Shown piece after piece: positions 27,016 to 34,613 of a stretch of 64,000 nt of DNA. This DNA is from an uncultured Neptuniibacter sp. (lineage in GTDB: Bacteria; Pseudomonadota; Gammaproteobacteria; Pseudomonadales; Balneatricaceae): the NCBI RefSeq assembly GCF_947498015.1, contig NZ_CANMIR010000004.1, positions 248,001-312,000 on the forward strand. Reading direction: 5' to 3'. A model generated the notes under the pieces. That model made no database searches, was not told the DNA's origin, and was given only the letters and a program-made list of their open reading frames with translations. Both the position numbers and the translations under genes were made by a program. Numbering within the stretch: the stretch's first letter is position 1; the number at the start of each line of letters is the position of its first letter.

Positions 27016-27814
27016 AGTGAGATACTCCTTGTTCATCCTGCCAACTGATCGTGTTAGATCGGTTTTTTTCGCGTGGTTGAATGCTCAGTTTCTTCCGCCA
27101 CAGTCTGAAGGCTTCCCAATGTATCGCGGTGATGACCTTCAGTGTCATCAACGGATAGAGGAAAAACATTTTTATTAAGGTACGGTCTGAAAATGGATTC
27201 CGATCACCTGAGAATGTTGCATGTAACAACGGGCGTTGCTTGCCGTCGGTATCCGCTTTCTCAGACTGCCGGATACACACGGCTACTTTGTCGGCGGGAG
27301 GGGTGATATGAAAGCTGTATTGTGTTTCCAACGGCATAAAAGGGCTGACATACATCGTTTTATTACATGTTTGTCTGATACGTGATTCGCACTGTTTATT
27401 CTCAAGCAGGTAGGTGTGGCGTGAGCCAAATGTGTTACTGACCTCATATAAGATCACCTTAAGTTGCCCTGAAGAGTTGTAGCAAAAATAGACACTCAGG
27501 GGATTGAAGGTATATCCCAGGATTCTGGGGTAACAGAGCAGTTTGATTGAGTGTGTGGCGTTGCGGTAGCCTCGTTTTATCAGTAGTTGGCGTATAAACC
27601 CCGCCAGATCTCCCTCTCCAGATCCATGATCTTTTTCGTGGAAGCTAAACAGATTAAACCGGTTGATGGAGAAAAACCTCAAACGGTTCAATCGGGGCAG
27701 CTCATCGAGATCAACGCAGAGAGAGAAAACCCGATAGATAAAACGGTGTCGCACCGGATGAAATCTGTGATGCATGACTAAGCCACGATAGATGCCTGAA
27801 CACTGATCATCCAT
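27002..27814 (-). CDS. DUF1365 family protein
   Basis: DUF1365 proteins of about 260 residues are regularly linked to an FAD-dependent oxidoreductase and a Cfa-type methyltransferase in photo-oxidative-stress operons. Here MDDQCSGIYRGLVMHHRFHPVRHRFIYRVFSL and the later LLCYPRILGYTFNPLSVYFCYNSSG are family-typical. The ATG at 27814 overlaps the end of the FAD gene by 8 bases; the upstream alternative lies inside that gene. No catalytic motif is known. A role in acyl-chain modification is inferred from linkage. Confidence 0.85.
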   Translation of the reverse strand: MDDQCSGIYRGLVMHHRFHPVRHRFIYRVFSLCVDLDELPRLNRLRFFSINRFNLFSFHEKDHGSGEGDLAGFIRQLLIKRGYRNATHSIKLLCYPRILGYTFNPLSVYFCYNSSGQLKVILYEVSNTFGSRHTYLLENKQCESRIRQTCNKTMYVSPFMPLETQYSFHITPPADKVAVCIRQSEKADTDGKQRPLLHATFSGDRNPFSDRTLIKMFFLYPLMTLKVITAIHWEAFRLWRKKLSIQPREKNRSNTISWQDEQGVSHYESL

Positions 27815-29192
27815 GCGCACTGACCCTCTGATGCAGGCCCGGCGAGGATACAGGCAGATCCCGAACATAGATCCGACTGTTTTTATTCTCCAGAACCCAG
27901 GGGCGGGGGAGACCGCCTAACTGCTCTGCGACCGCAAGACCTGCCTGTAATCCATCTTCATGAAAACCGTAGCCAAAGTATGCACCACAGTACCAGGTTC
28001 TCTGTACACCCTGCAGCTCCCACAATCGTTTTTGATTGGCTAAGGCATCATGGCCAAATTCTGGATGATCATAGAAAAAGGTACGATGAATGCTCTCTTT
28101 TCCGGGCTCTCTGAGAGGGTTCAGAGAGACAAACAGGTTTTGCCCGGTATTCAATGGTTGAAGGGTGTTCATCCAATAGGTGACAGATACACTCTGTGTC
28201 AGATCACGTTCCCCCTCAGACAGATAGTTCCAGCTTGACCAGACCGATCTTCTTTGGGGCATCAAACGGTCGTCCTGATGAAGGTAGGCTTTGTTGCGTT
28301 GATAGGGAAAACAACTTAAAAGCTTTTGTTCTAATTCTGATGGTGTTTCGAGTAACTTCAGAGCTTGGTCGGAATGGCAGGCGAGTACGACATCATCATA
28401 GTGCTCACTGTGACCATGATGATCTAAAATCGTAATGTGTGTGGGATGGCGGATGATCTTATGGATCCGGCTGTTTAGACGGATTTTCCCTTCGAGGGTC
28501 TCGGCAATTTTATCAATGTACTGCTTGCTGCCGCCGTTGACTGTTCTCCATTGAGGCCTGTCTTTTAACTGTACCAGACCGTGGTTTCTGCAAAACCTCA
28601 AGAAGCTGCTGGCGGGATAGTTCAGCATCTTTTCAACCGGTGTTGACCAGATCGCTGCACCCATGGGTAGCAAGTGATTGTAGATAAAAGCGTTGCTGTA
28701 GCCATGAATATTGAGTAACTCCCTTAGAGAGATCTGATCGACATCCTCTCTGTTCAGCATCTCCCCCGATTCACGGTAAAACCGCATAAGGTCGCGTATC
28801 ATCTGCCAAAAGCTGGGTCTGAGAAGGTTTTTTTTCTGAGCCAGTAATCCCGACATACCGGTGCCGGAGTATTCCAGATCACCCTTATTAACTGAGACAG
28901 AAAACGACATATCTGTTTCAACCGAAGGGATATGCAGAGTCTCAAAAAACTTGACCAAGTTCGGGTAGTTGACCGGATTGAATACGATAAAACCGGTATC
29001 CACAGCGATATCCTTACCCTGAATCGGTATCGTGACTGTATTGGTGTGCCCCCCTAGACGATCATCTTTCTCGTAGAGTGTCACATCATGTGCTTTGCTG
29101 AGAAGCCATGCACAGCTCAAACCGGAGATGCCCGATCCAACGACTGCTATTTTCTTTGGACGTATGGCCGCAATTTTCATCTGATCATCCAT
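27807..29192 (-). CDS. FAD-dependent amine-oxidase-like oxidoreductase
   Basis: 461 residues. The N-terminal Rossmann motif is KKIAVVGSGISGLSCAWLL, followed by YEKDDRLGGHTNTV. It resembles the flavoprotein partner of DUF1365 and Cfa. It may desaturate, oxidise or isomerise acyl chains. It is the first gene of the minus-strand operon, about 20 bp after the predicted ECF transcription start. The ATG at 29192 is used here; an ATG at 29180 with GGAT upstream is also possible. Confidence 0.85.
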   Translation of the reverse strand: MDDQMKIAAIRPKKIAVVGSGISGLSCAWLLSKAHDVTLYEKDDRLGGHTNTVTIPIQGKDIAVDTGFIVFNPVNYPNLVKFFETLHIPSVETDMSFSVSVNKGDLEYSGTGMSGLLAQKKNLLRPSFWQMIRDLMRFYRESGEMLNREDVDQISLRELLNIHGYSNAFIYNHLLPMGAAIWSTPVEKMLNYPASSFLRFCRNHGLVQLKDRPQWRTVNGGSKQYIDKIAETLEGKIRLNSRIHKIIRHPTHITILDHHGHSEHYDDVVLACHSDQALKLLETPSELEQKLLSCFPYQRNKAYLHQDDRLMPQRRSVWSSWNYLSEGERDLTQSVSVTYWMNTLQPLNTGQNLFVSLNPLREPGKESIHRTFFYDHPEFGHDALANQKRLWELQGVQRTWYCGAYFGYGFHEDGLQAGLAVAEQLGGLPRPWVLENKNSRIYVRDLPVSSPGLHQRVSAHG

Positions 29193-29218
29193 AATTTACT
29201 GATAGAGTTACTTTTTAC

Positions 29219-29244
29219 TACGAGGTGATCATAGAAAAGGATCA
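29219..29244 (-). promoter_or_regulatory. Predicted ECF promoter, FAD-DUF1365-cfa operon
   Basis: On the minus strand TGATCC (29244-29239), 16 bp, CGTA (29222-29219). It is identical in both elements and in spacing to the rpoE promoter 84 bp away on the other strand. Confidence 0.8.
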
Positions 29245-29327
29245 GTAATTTTTAAAAATAGCTTATTTAACAAGGAGTCGATGCGGTACTACCAATAATG
29301 GGTGATAGAAAAATATTTAATTAATGG

Positions 29328-29353
29328 TGATCCACTGCTTAATCTGATGCGTA
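29328..29353 (+). promoter_or_regulatory. Predicted ECF autoregulatory promoter of rpoE-chrR
   Basis: TGATCC, 16 bp, CGTA. The predicted start falls only a few bases before the annotated rpoE ATG, so translation is leaderless or begins at a downstream start (GTG at 29390 with AGGTG upstream). Confidence 0.8.
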
Positions 29354-29362
29354 GAGAGGGAT

Positions 29363-29959
29363 ATGGAAACTAAACCACCAGGTGACGACGTGGAAAATAT
29401 TGTAGCGATTCCCCAGCAGGAGATGAAAAACAACTGGAGTGATCTGTTAGTCCAGTTGGCTGAACGTAGGGATAAGCAGATCTACATTGCGATATTTCGT
29501 CATTTCGCTCCAAAAATTAAAGCTTATATCGCGCGCCTTGGCCTTGTTGAATCGACGGCTGAAGAGTTGATGCAGGAAACAATGCTGGCTGTATGGCGAA
29601 AAGCTCACATGTACAACCGCTCCAAGGCGGCTGCCAGTACCTGGATCTATACACTTGCACGTAATCTGAGCATCGACTGGATGCGTAAGCAGAAGTATCC
29701 GGAGTATGGGCTGGAAGCCTGGCATGAAGAGCCTGACGAAGAGCGTAACAGTGGAGAGGATGAGGTGACAGCAGATCGCCTGCAAAAAGCGATCAGCCAG
29801 TTACCAGAAAAACAAGCTCAGGTGATCTATATGTCATTCTTTGAAGGTCGTTCACATACGGATATATCCGACCGCTTGGGAATCCCCTTAGGGAGTGTTA
29901 AATCGCGGCTAAGGTTGGCCTCAGAAAAACTTAAAATGATATGGAGGGATGATGTATGA
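29363..29959 (+). CDS. rpoE: ECF sigma factor, RpoE (ChrR-partner) type
   Basis: 198 residues with sigma region 2 (FRHFAPKIKAYIARLGL, EELMQETMLAVWRKAHMYN, STWIYTLARNLSIDWMRKQ) and region 4 (LPEKQAQVIYMSFFEGRSHTDISDRLGIPLGSVKSRLRLA). It overlaps chrR by ATGA. In Rhodobacter, RpoE of this type is released from zinc-bound ChrR by singlet oxygen and turns on photolyase and lipid-modifying genes, which is the gene set seen here. Six matching promoters lie in the window. The N-terminal 10-20 residues are doubtful because of the very short leader. Confidence 0.92.
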   Translation: METKPPGDDVENIVAIPQQEMKNNWSDLLVQLAERRDKQIYIAIFRHFAPKIKAYIARLGLVESTAEELMQETMLAVWRKAHMYNRSKAAASTWIYTLARNLSIDWMRKQKYPEYGLEAWHEEPDEERNSGEDEVTADRLQKAISQLPEKQAQVIYMSFFEGRSHTDISDRLGIPLGSVKSRLRLASEKLKMIWRDDV

Positions 29960-30645
29960 ACATTAAACATCACCTTGATGAAGCAACGCTTGTCAGCTAC
30001 GCAGCCGGCTCTATGTCTCAGGCGATGGCGTTGGTTGTTGCCTGCCATATCTCTATGTGTTCCTCCTGTCGGCAGCGAATCCATCAAACCGAGATGATCG
30101 GCGGTATGTTACTAGAGAATCTTGAACCGGCAGATATCAGTGAAAGTGCGCTTGAGCAGGTATTAGCCTGCATAGATGAGGCACCTGAAATCGAGGAGTC
30201 GGTAGCCGCAGCACCAATATTTGATTCTGCGCCATTAGAAAATGGGGCAGACCGTATATCGGACCTTCCTGCTCCTCTGGCTGATTACATTGGAGGTTCT
30301 CTGGATCAGGTGGAATGGAGCAGGATTGTACCGGGCGTTTACTACCATGATCTGCCCTGTAAAACCGAACGGGGTGGTGTATCCCGTCTGATGAGAATAG
30401 CGCCTGGAAAAGCGATGTTACCTCACAGTCATGATGGGAATGAACTGACCCTCATATTGAAGGGATCATTTTCGGATGAAATCGGGCGCTTTACCGCGGG
30501 TGATATTGCCGATCTGGACAGTGAGATTGAACACCAGCCACTGGTTGACAGTGATGAAGACTGTATCTGCCTGATCGCCACTGATGCACCCCTGAAGTTC
30601 AGTACGTTGCTGGGCAAACTTGTTCAGCCAATGACCGGATTCTGA
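29956..30645 (+). CDS. chrR: ChrR-type zinc-dependent anti-sigma factor
   Basis: The 229-residue protein has an N-terminal zinc anti-sigma domain (HHLDEATLVSYAAG, CHISMCSSC, about 6-41) and a C-terminal cupin with a metal-binding pattern (PHSHDGNELTLILKGSFSDE). ChrR holds RpoE inactive; singlet oxygen leads to its proteolysis through the cupin part. It overlaps the rpoE stop, as usual for such pairs. A second ChrR-like cupin without the zinc finger is encoded at 62853. Confidence 0.94.
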   Translation: MNIKHHLDEATLVSYAAGSMSQAMALVVACHISMCSSCRQRIHQTEMIGGMLLENLEPADISESALEQVLACIDEAPEIEESVAAAPIFDSAPLENGADRISDLPAPLADYIGGSLDQVEWSRIVPGVYYHDLPCKTERGGVSRLMRIAPGKAMLPHSHDGNELTLILKGSFSDEIGRFTAGDIADLDSEIEHQPLVDSDEDCICLIATDAPLKFSTLLGKLVQPMTGF

Positions 30646-30665
30646 TTTTTGTGAAGGAGAACCCT

Positions 30666-31631
30666 ATGCACACCGTTAACGATCACGCCCTCATTCCAGT
30701 GGGTATCAGTGCTTGCTTACTGGGGCATAAAGTTCGTTATGATGGAGGTCATAAACGCTCCAAGTACTGCCTCAATGTATTGAGCGAGTGTTTTGAGTTC
30801 CGTCCCTTCTGCCCAGAGGTTTCGATCGGTCTATCCACTCCCAGAGAACCGATTCGTCTGGTAGGCAGTGCGGAAGCACCGCGTGTTGTCGGCACAAAGG
30901 ATCCATCGTTGGATGTGACCGAGCCGCTGCAGCGATATGCCGATGAAGTCGGGCAGGCGCAGCCAGATCTTTGTGGGTATATCCTGATGCAGGGATCACC
31001 CAGCTGCGGTATGGAGAGGGTGAAGGTATACCATGAAAATGGCATGCCCAATGTGGCTGGTAGTGGTGCCTATGCGGCGCGCCTGATGAAAAACAATCCA
31101 GCCCTTCCGGTTGAAGAGGAGGGGAGACTGAATGATGCAATTCTCAGAGAAAACTTCATTACCCGTGTGTTTGTATATCATGCCTGGCGCCAAGAGGTGA
31201 TGCAGCAACCTTCGCTGCATGAAGTGATTCAATTTCACAGCCGGCATAAATATCAGCTCATGGCTCACAGCTATGAGGGATATAAAGCACTGGGTAAGTA
31301 TCTTGCCGAAGAGGCGTCGGAGTTGCCTCTGACGCAGGTATTGGAGACCTATATCCTCAGGTTGATGACCTTTTTAAAAAATAGAGCGAGTCGTAAATCC
31401 CATACCAATGTGTTGATGCATATTATGGGTTATCTGAAAAAAGAGATAGATACCGATACCAAACAAGACCTGCTTGAAGCGATTGAGCAGTACAGAACCA
31501 ATAAAGTACATCTGGTGGTTCCTCTGGCGTTGTTGAAACACTACCTCAAGCGACATGGCTCAGAATATATCCGCACACAGGCGTATCTTGATCCCTATCC
31601 CCATGAGTTGGGCTTAAGAAACTATATCTGA
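30666..31631 (+). CDS. DUF523 and DUF1722 domain protein
   Basis: The N-terminal DUF523 part shows PVGISACLLGHKVRYDGGHKRS and SPSCGMERVKVYHE; the C-terminal DUF1722 (YbgA-like) part shows FHSRHKYQLMAHSYEGYKALGK. 321 residues. The fusion is often encoded next to photolyase genes and may support DNA repair or its cofactors, but no activity is established to my knowledge. AAGGAG six bases before the ATG at 30666 fixes the start. It lies in the rpoE-chrR operon, 14 bp before photolyase. Confidence 0.88.
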   Translation: MHTVNDHALIPVGISACLLGHKVRYDGGHKRSKYCLNVLSECFEFRPFCPEVSIGLSTPREPIRLVGSAEAPRVVGTKDPSLDVTEPLQRYADEVGQAQPDLCGYILMQGSPSCGMERVKVYHENGMPNVAGSGAYAARLMKNNPALPVEEEGRLNDAILRENFITRVFVYHAWRQEVMQQPSLHEVIQFHSRHKYQLMAHSYEGYKALGKYLAEEASELPLTQVLETYILRLMTFLKNRASRKSHTNVLMHIMGYLKKEIDTDTKQDLLEAIEQYRTNKVHLVVPLALLKHYLKRHGSEYIRTQAYLDPYPHELGLRNYI

Positions 31632-31644
31632 GAGATAATTTAAT

Positions 31645-33054
31645 ATGAAACTGGTCTGGTTTCGTAACGATCTAAGGACGGGAGATCACCACGCCCTCTA
31701 TCATGCCTGTCAGGATAACCGTGGTGAGGGTGTTCTTGCCGTTGCAGCCCTGACACCCCATCAATGGATCTTGCAGGATGAAGCTAAATCACGGGTACAG
31801 TTCTGGTTGGCGAACCTGGCTCCACTGAAAACTGAACTTCAGGCTTTAAATATCCCGCTGCTGATTTTGCAGGTTGAATCGAATCAGCAGCTGCCGGCAG
31901 AGATGTTGGCTCTGGCTCAAAAGCATAAAGTAACAGGGCTTTACTTTAATCGTGAGTATCCTGAATACGAACGGATACGTGACCGATCGGTGAAACAGCT
32001 ATTCGAAAAACAGTCGATACCCTGCCTGAGTTACGAGAGTGATCTTATTATTGCCCCGGGAACTGTCCTGAATAAACAGGGGGGGGCTTACAAAGTCTTT
32101 ACTCCGTTTAGCCGTGCGTGGCGTCAGCAGTTTCTCACTCAGCTTCCGCAGCCGCTGCCTGTTCCAGAGGTACAAAACCTTGTTGCGGTGAACTCAAGCC
32201 TGATACCGAAGAGTATCCCCTATGAACTTAGGAGTGGAGCGGATTGGTCGGAGCGCCTGTGGCCTGCTGGCAGTGAAGCTGCGCATCAACGGCTCTACCG
32301 TTTTATCAGTTCAGCCGTAGGACGCTATAGTGTCGAGAGAGACCTTCCCGCTTGCACAGCGACCTCATCACTCTCACCCTATCTCAGTCAGGGCGTTATC
32401 ACTGCCCGCCAATCTATTACTGCCCTGAATAGCTTCAGTGATGATCCTGATTGGTTCGAGAGTCAGTGGATGACGGAGTTGATCTGGCGGGAGTTCTACC
32501 GGCATCTACTAGTTCAGTATCCGGAGATGAACCGCTGGAAACCATTTAAACCGGAGGTGGAAAAACGGTTGGAGTGGAGCCAGGATGAGAAGCTTTTCCT
32601 GGCATGGAGTCGAGGTGAAACAGGGTTTGCGATCGTTGATGCCGGTATGAAACAGTTATTACAGACCGGATGGATGCATAACCGCCTCAGAATGATCACC
32701 GCTTCGTTTCTGACTAAAATTTTGCGTCAGGATTGGCGCTTAGGTGCACGTTTCTTCATGCAACACCTCATCGATGGGGATTTTGCATCCAATATCGGCG
32801 GGTGGCAGTGGAGTGCATCGGTTGGGGCGGATGCTGCACCCTATTTCAGGATCTTTAATCCAACTCGACAGGCTGAACGGTTCGATAACAGGGGCGAGTA
32901 TACCGCTCGCTGGTTGCCAGAGTTAGCGGGCCTGTCCGCCACTGAGCAGCATAATCTGAAGGTTCTTCAGCAAAGGGGAGGGCTGTTGCCCATCGTTGAT
33001 TATCAGCAGGAGCGACAACACAGTCTTGCGATCTACAATAGAGGGAAGGGCTGA
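31645..33054 (+). CDS. phrB: Deoxyribodipyrimidine photo-lyase (class I)
   Basis: PhrB uses light to split cyclobutane pyrimidine dimers. The 469 residues start with the Rossmann-like antenna domain (LVWFRNDLRTGDHHALYHA) and end with the FAD domain: GRYSVERDLPA, TSSLSPYLSQGVIT, WREFYRHLLVQYP, the GFAIVDAGMKQLLQTGWMHNRLRMI stretch, and WASxxGWQW-like SNIGGWQWSASVGADAAPYFRIFNP. All are standard CPD photolyase features. Its place behind rpoE-chrR fits photo-oxidative induction. Confidence 0.96.
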   Translation: MKLVWFRNDLRTGDHHALYHACQDNRGEGVLAVAALTPHQWILQDEAKSRVQFWLANLAPLKTELQALNIPLLILQVESNQQLPAEMLALAQKHKVTGLYFNREYPEYERIRDRSVKQLFEKQSIPCLSYESDLIIAPGTVLNKQGGAYKVFTPFSRAWRQQFLTQLPQPLPVPEVQNLVAVNSSLIPKSIPYELRSGADWSERLWPAGSEAAHQRLYRFISSAVGRYSVERDLPACTATSSLSPYLSQGVITARQSITALNSFSDDPDWFESQWMTELIWREFYRHLLVQYPEMNRWKPFKPEVEKRLEWSQDEKLFLAWSRGETGFAIVDAGMKQLLQTGWMHNRLRMITASFLTKILRQDWRLGARFFMQHLIDGDFASNIGGWQWSASVGADAAPYFRIFNPTRQAERFDNRGEYTARWLPELAGLSATEQHNLKVLQQRGGLLPIVDYQQERQHSLAIYNRGKG

Positions 33055-33272
33055 TGAACCGCTTCAACCCTGAGAAACTGCTGCATTCAAAATGGACAGC
33101 GGTGGTTCCGGCTAAGAAACGTAAGCATTTTATAGTTGTGGAACTGTTGCGGGGCGGGGAGGATCTTAGAGTAGTCGGTTGTATTCTGGAAGCGGTTATT
33201 GATAAACAGCGGTTTCAGATGGAACTGTGTGATCTGAAGCTGGTTGAGCACTGGAGACAGGGGGGGCGTTGA
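33054..33272 (+). CDS. TIGR02450 family Trp-rich protein
   Basis: 72 residues, beginning NRFNPEKLLHSKWTAVVPAKKRKHFIV, the hallmark of this small conserved family often found by photolyase genes. Function unknown. It overlaps the photolyase stop by one base (TGATG) and ends the rpoE operon. Confidence 0.88.
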   Translation: MNRFNPEKLLHSKWTAVVPAKKRKHFIVVELLRGGEDLRVVGCILEAVIDKQRFQMELCDLKLVEHWRQGGR

Positions 33273-33282
33273 TAGTCTGTTG

Positions 33283-33308
33283 TGATCCTATTCAGCCGGT
33301 TTGACGTA
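33283..33308 (+). promoter_or_regulatory. Predicted ECF promoter, upstream of a 24-codon ORF
   Basis: TGATCC, 16 bp, CGTA, an exact match to the rpoE autoregulatory site. It begins 11 bp after the TIGR02450 stop. The only plus-strand ORF it can drive before the convergent DCC gene is the one at 33341. Confidence 0.7.
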
Positions 33309-33340
33309 ACAGTCTCATCCTTGTTTTGTGGAGATGGATA

Positions 33341-33415
33341 ATGCAGTGGCCTCTTTCCTCATTGATCATGTTGGTAGCCCTATCATGTTTGGTAGTAATA
33401 CCCGCCCAGGTGTAA
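33341..33415 (+). CDS. Candidate 24-residue hydrophobic small protein
   Basis: The ORF encodes MQWPLSSLIMLVALSC followed by eight more mostly hydrophobic residues. GGAG lies seven bases before the ATG, and an exact ECF promoter lies 33 bp upstream. It could be a stress-induced single-span membrane peptide. It could also be a decayed gene of which only a signal peptide is left, since it looks like a signal sequence (LVALSC resembles a lipobox). There is no known family, and it is too short to test by eye. Confidence 0.4.
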   Translation: MQWPLSSLIMLVALSCLVVIPAQV

Positions 33416-33436
33416 CCTCTTTAATAACAGTGAACT

Positions 33437-33835
33437 CTATTTGCGTGGCTCGATGGAGCAAGCTCTGTTGCAGCGATGGTTTATACGCCATCGTGTGAAC
33501 AGGAGATAGATCTTTTGCAGAGGCGCTTTAAGCTTTAGCAGACGAACCCCACTGGCCAACCAGCGGTAATAAGGTAACTGCTCCCATATCATCATAAATG
33601 ATTCAACCCCTCTGATCTTTTCACCTGTAGGGGAGATCCCATGCAGTTGCTCCATCGCATCCTTATATTTAATCTTAAAACGCTTGAGCTCTTCGGGATT
33701 GCGGGTGATGTCGATCCAGAGGATTGAGTTGGCTGGAGCGATTCGCTGGTAGTGTTGTATCTCTTTACGGCAAAGAGGGCAGCCACCATCGTAGAAAATG
33801 TAGGGTTCCCTCACGTTGTATCTGAGTGTTCTCAT
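33437..33835 (-). CDS. DCC-family thiol-disulfide oxidoreductase-like protein
   Basis: 132 residues with the family motif IFYDGGCPLCRKEIQHYQR (the DxxCxxC of DUF393/DCC, thioredoxin-like). A basic C-terminal part (LLKLKAPLQKIYLLFTRWRINHR) may touch the membrane. The start has GAGGTGG upstream and a predicted ECF promoter about 30 bp further up. The redox motif fits a role in oxidative damage control, but the substrate is unknown. Confidence 0.88.
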   Translation of the reverse strand: MRTLRYNVREPYIFYDGGCPLCRKEIQHYQRIAPANSILWIDITRNPEELKRFKIKYKDAMEQLHGISPTGEKIRGVESFMMIWEQLPYYRWLASGVRLLKLKAPLQKIYLLFTRWRINHRCNRACSIEPRK

Positions 33836-33866
33836 CTCTCTACCACCTCAAAAATCATTCTTCTGG

Positions 33867-33892
33867 TACGAAGCTGGGGGGAGATTGGTTCA
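33867..33892 (-). promoter_or_regulatory. Predicted ECF promoter of the DCC gene
   Basis: On the minus strand TGAACC (33892-33887), 16 bp, CGTA (33870-33867): one mismatch from TGATCC with conserved spacing. The predicted start leaves a leader of about 25 bases before the DCC gene. Confidence 0.6.
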
Positions 33893-33976
33893 GTCCGGGT
33901 CTAGCTCTTTACACATTTTCTGCCTCGTAGTTTCTTTGTACCCCTTTGCGAAAGAGGGGTCGAAGGATAATAGGGG

Positions 33977-34002
33977 TGATCCGGATAGGAGTTCTGCTCG
34001 TA
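33977..34002 (+). promoter_or_regulatory. Predicted ECF promoter of the second DUF3833 gene
   Basis: TGATCC, 16 bp, CGTA, an exact match. The predicted start is about 11 bases before the DUF3833 ATG. Confidence 0.75.
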
Positions 34003-34020
34003 AAAGCAGTGACTACCTAA

Positions 34021-34521
34021 ATGGTTTGGATGATGAATACACACCTTCAGAAGCATTGGCCTCAACAACTGAATATTTTTGAATATTTTTCAGGGAGGAC
34101 TGTGGCTTACGGACTGTTTGAAAGTCGTTTTGGTTCTGTCCGCAGACGCTTTGTCGTTGAGATCGATGGCAGGGTTCAAAATGACGAGTTGATCCTGAAT
34201 GAGTCGTTTATTTACGATGATGGTGAACACCAACGTCGTATCTGGACAATCGTTTCTGATCAGAAGGGAGGTTACCAGGGACGGGCTGATGATGTGATCG
34301 ATGAGGCTGTGGGGCATGTTATCGGTAACTGTTTGAACTGGCGTTACGAGATGCTCTTGTCGGTTAAGAATCGCAAGTTTAAAGTCAGCTTTGATGACTG
34401 GATGTATCTAATGCCGGATAACGTATTGTTCAACAGAGCTGACCTGTCTAAGTTGGGTGTAACCATCGGAAGCGTTTCCATCAGCTTCCATAAACCGGTA
34501 GATAGTCGTTTTGTCGGATGA
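34021..34521 (+). CDS. DUF3833 family protein without lipobox
   Basis: 166 residues clearly related to the lipoprotein at 19211: EYFSGRTVAYGLFESRFGSVRRRFVVEIDG, ADDVIDEAVGHVIGNCLNWRYEM, DDWMYLMPDNVLFNRADLSKLG. Unlike that paralogue it has no signal peptide or lipobox, so it should be cytoplasmic. There is no clear ribosome site; starts at 34030 or 34033 are possible, and the leader is very short. Two forms of one domain under one sigma factor, in different compartments, suggest related jobs on both sides of the membrane. Confidence 0.82.
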   Translation: MVWMMNTHLQKHWPQQLNIFEYFSGRTVAYGLFESRFGSVRRRFVVEIDGRVQNDELILNESFIYDDGEHQRRIWTIVSDQKGGYQGRADDVIDEAVGHVIGNCLNWRYEMLLSVKNRKFKVSFDDWMYLMPDNVLFNRADLSKLGVTIGSVSISFHKPVDSRFVG

Positions 34522-34613
34522 GCTGGTTCGTACAGCCCGCTATCAAGAGGCCTGTAATTTACGCCGGCCTTTTCTGACAGGTGAGGTCTTCAAACGAGCC
34601 ATGTGGACATGAA

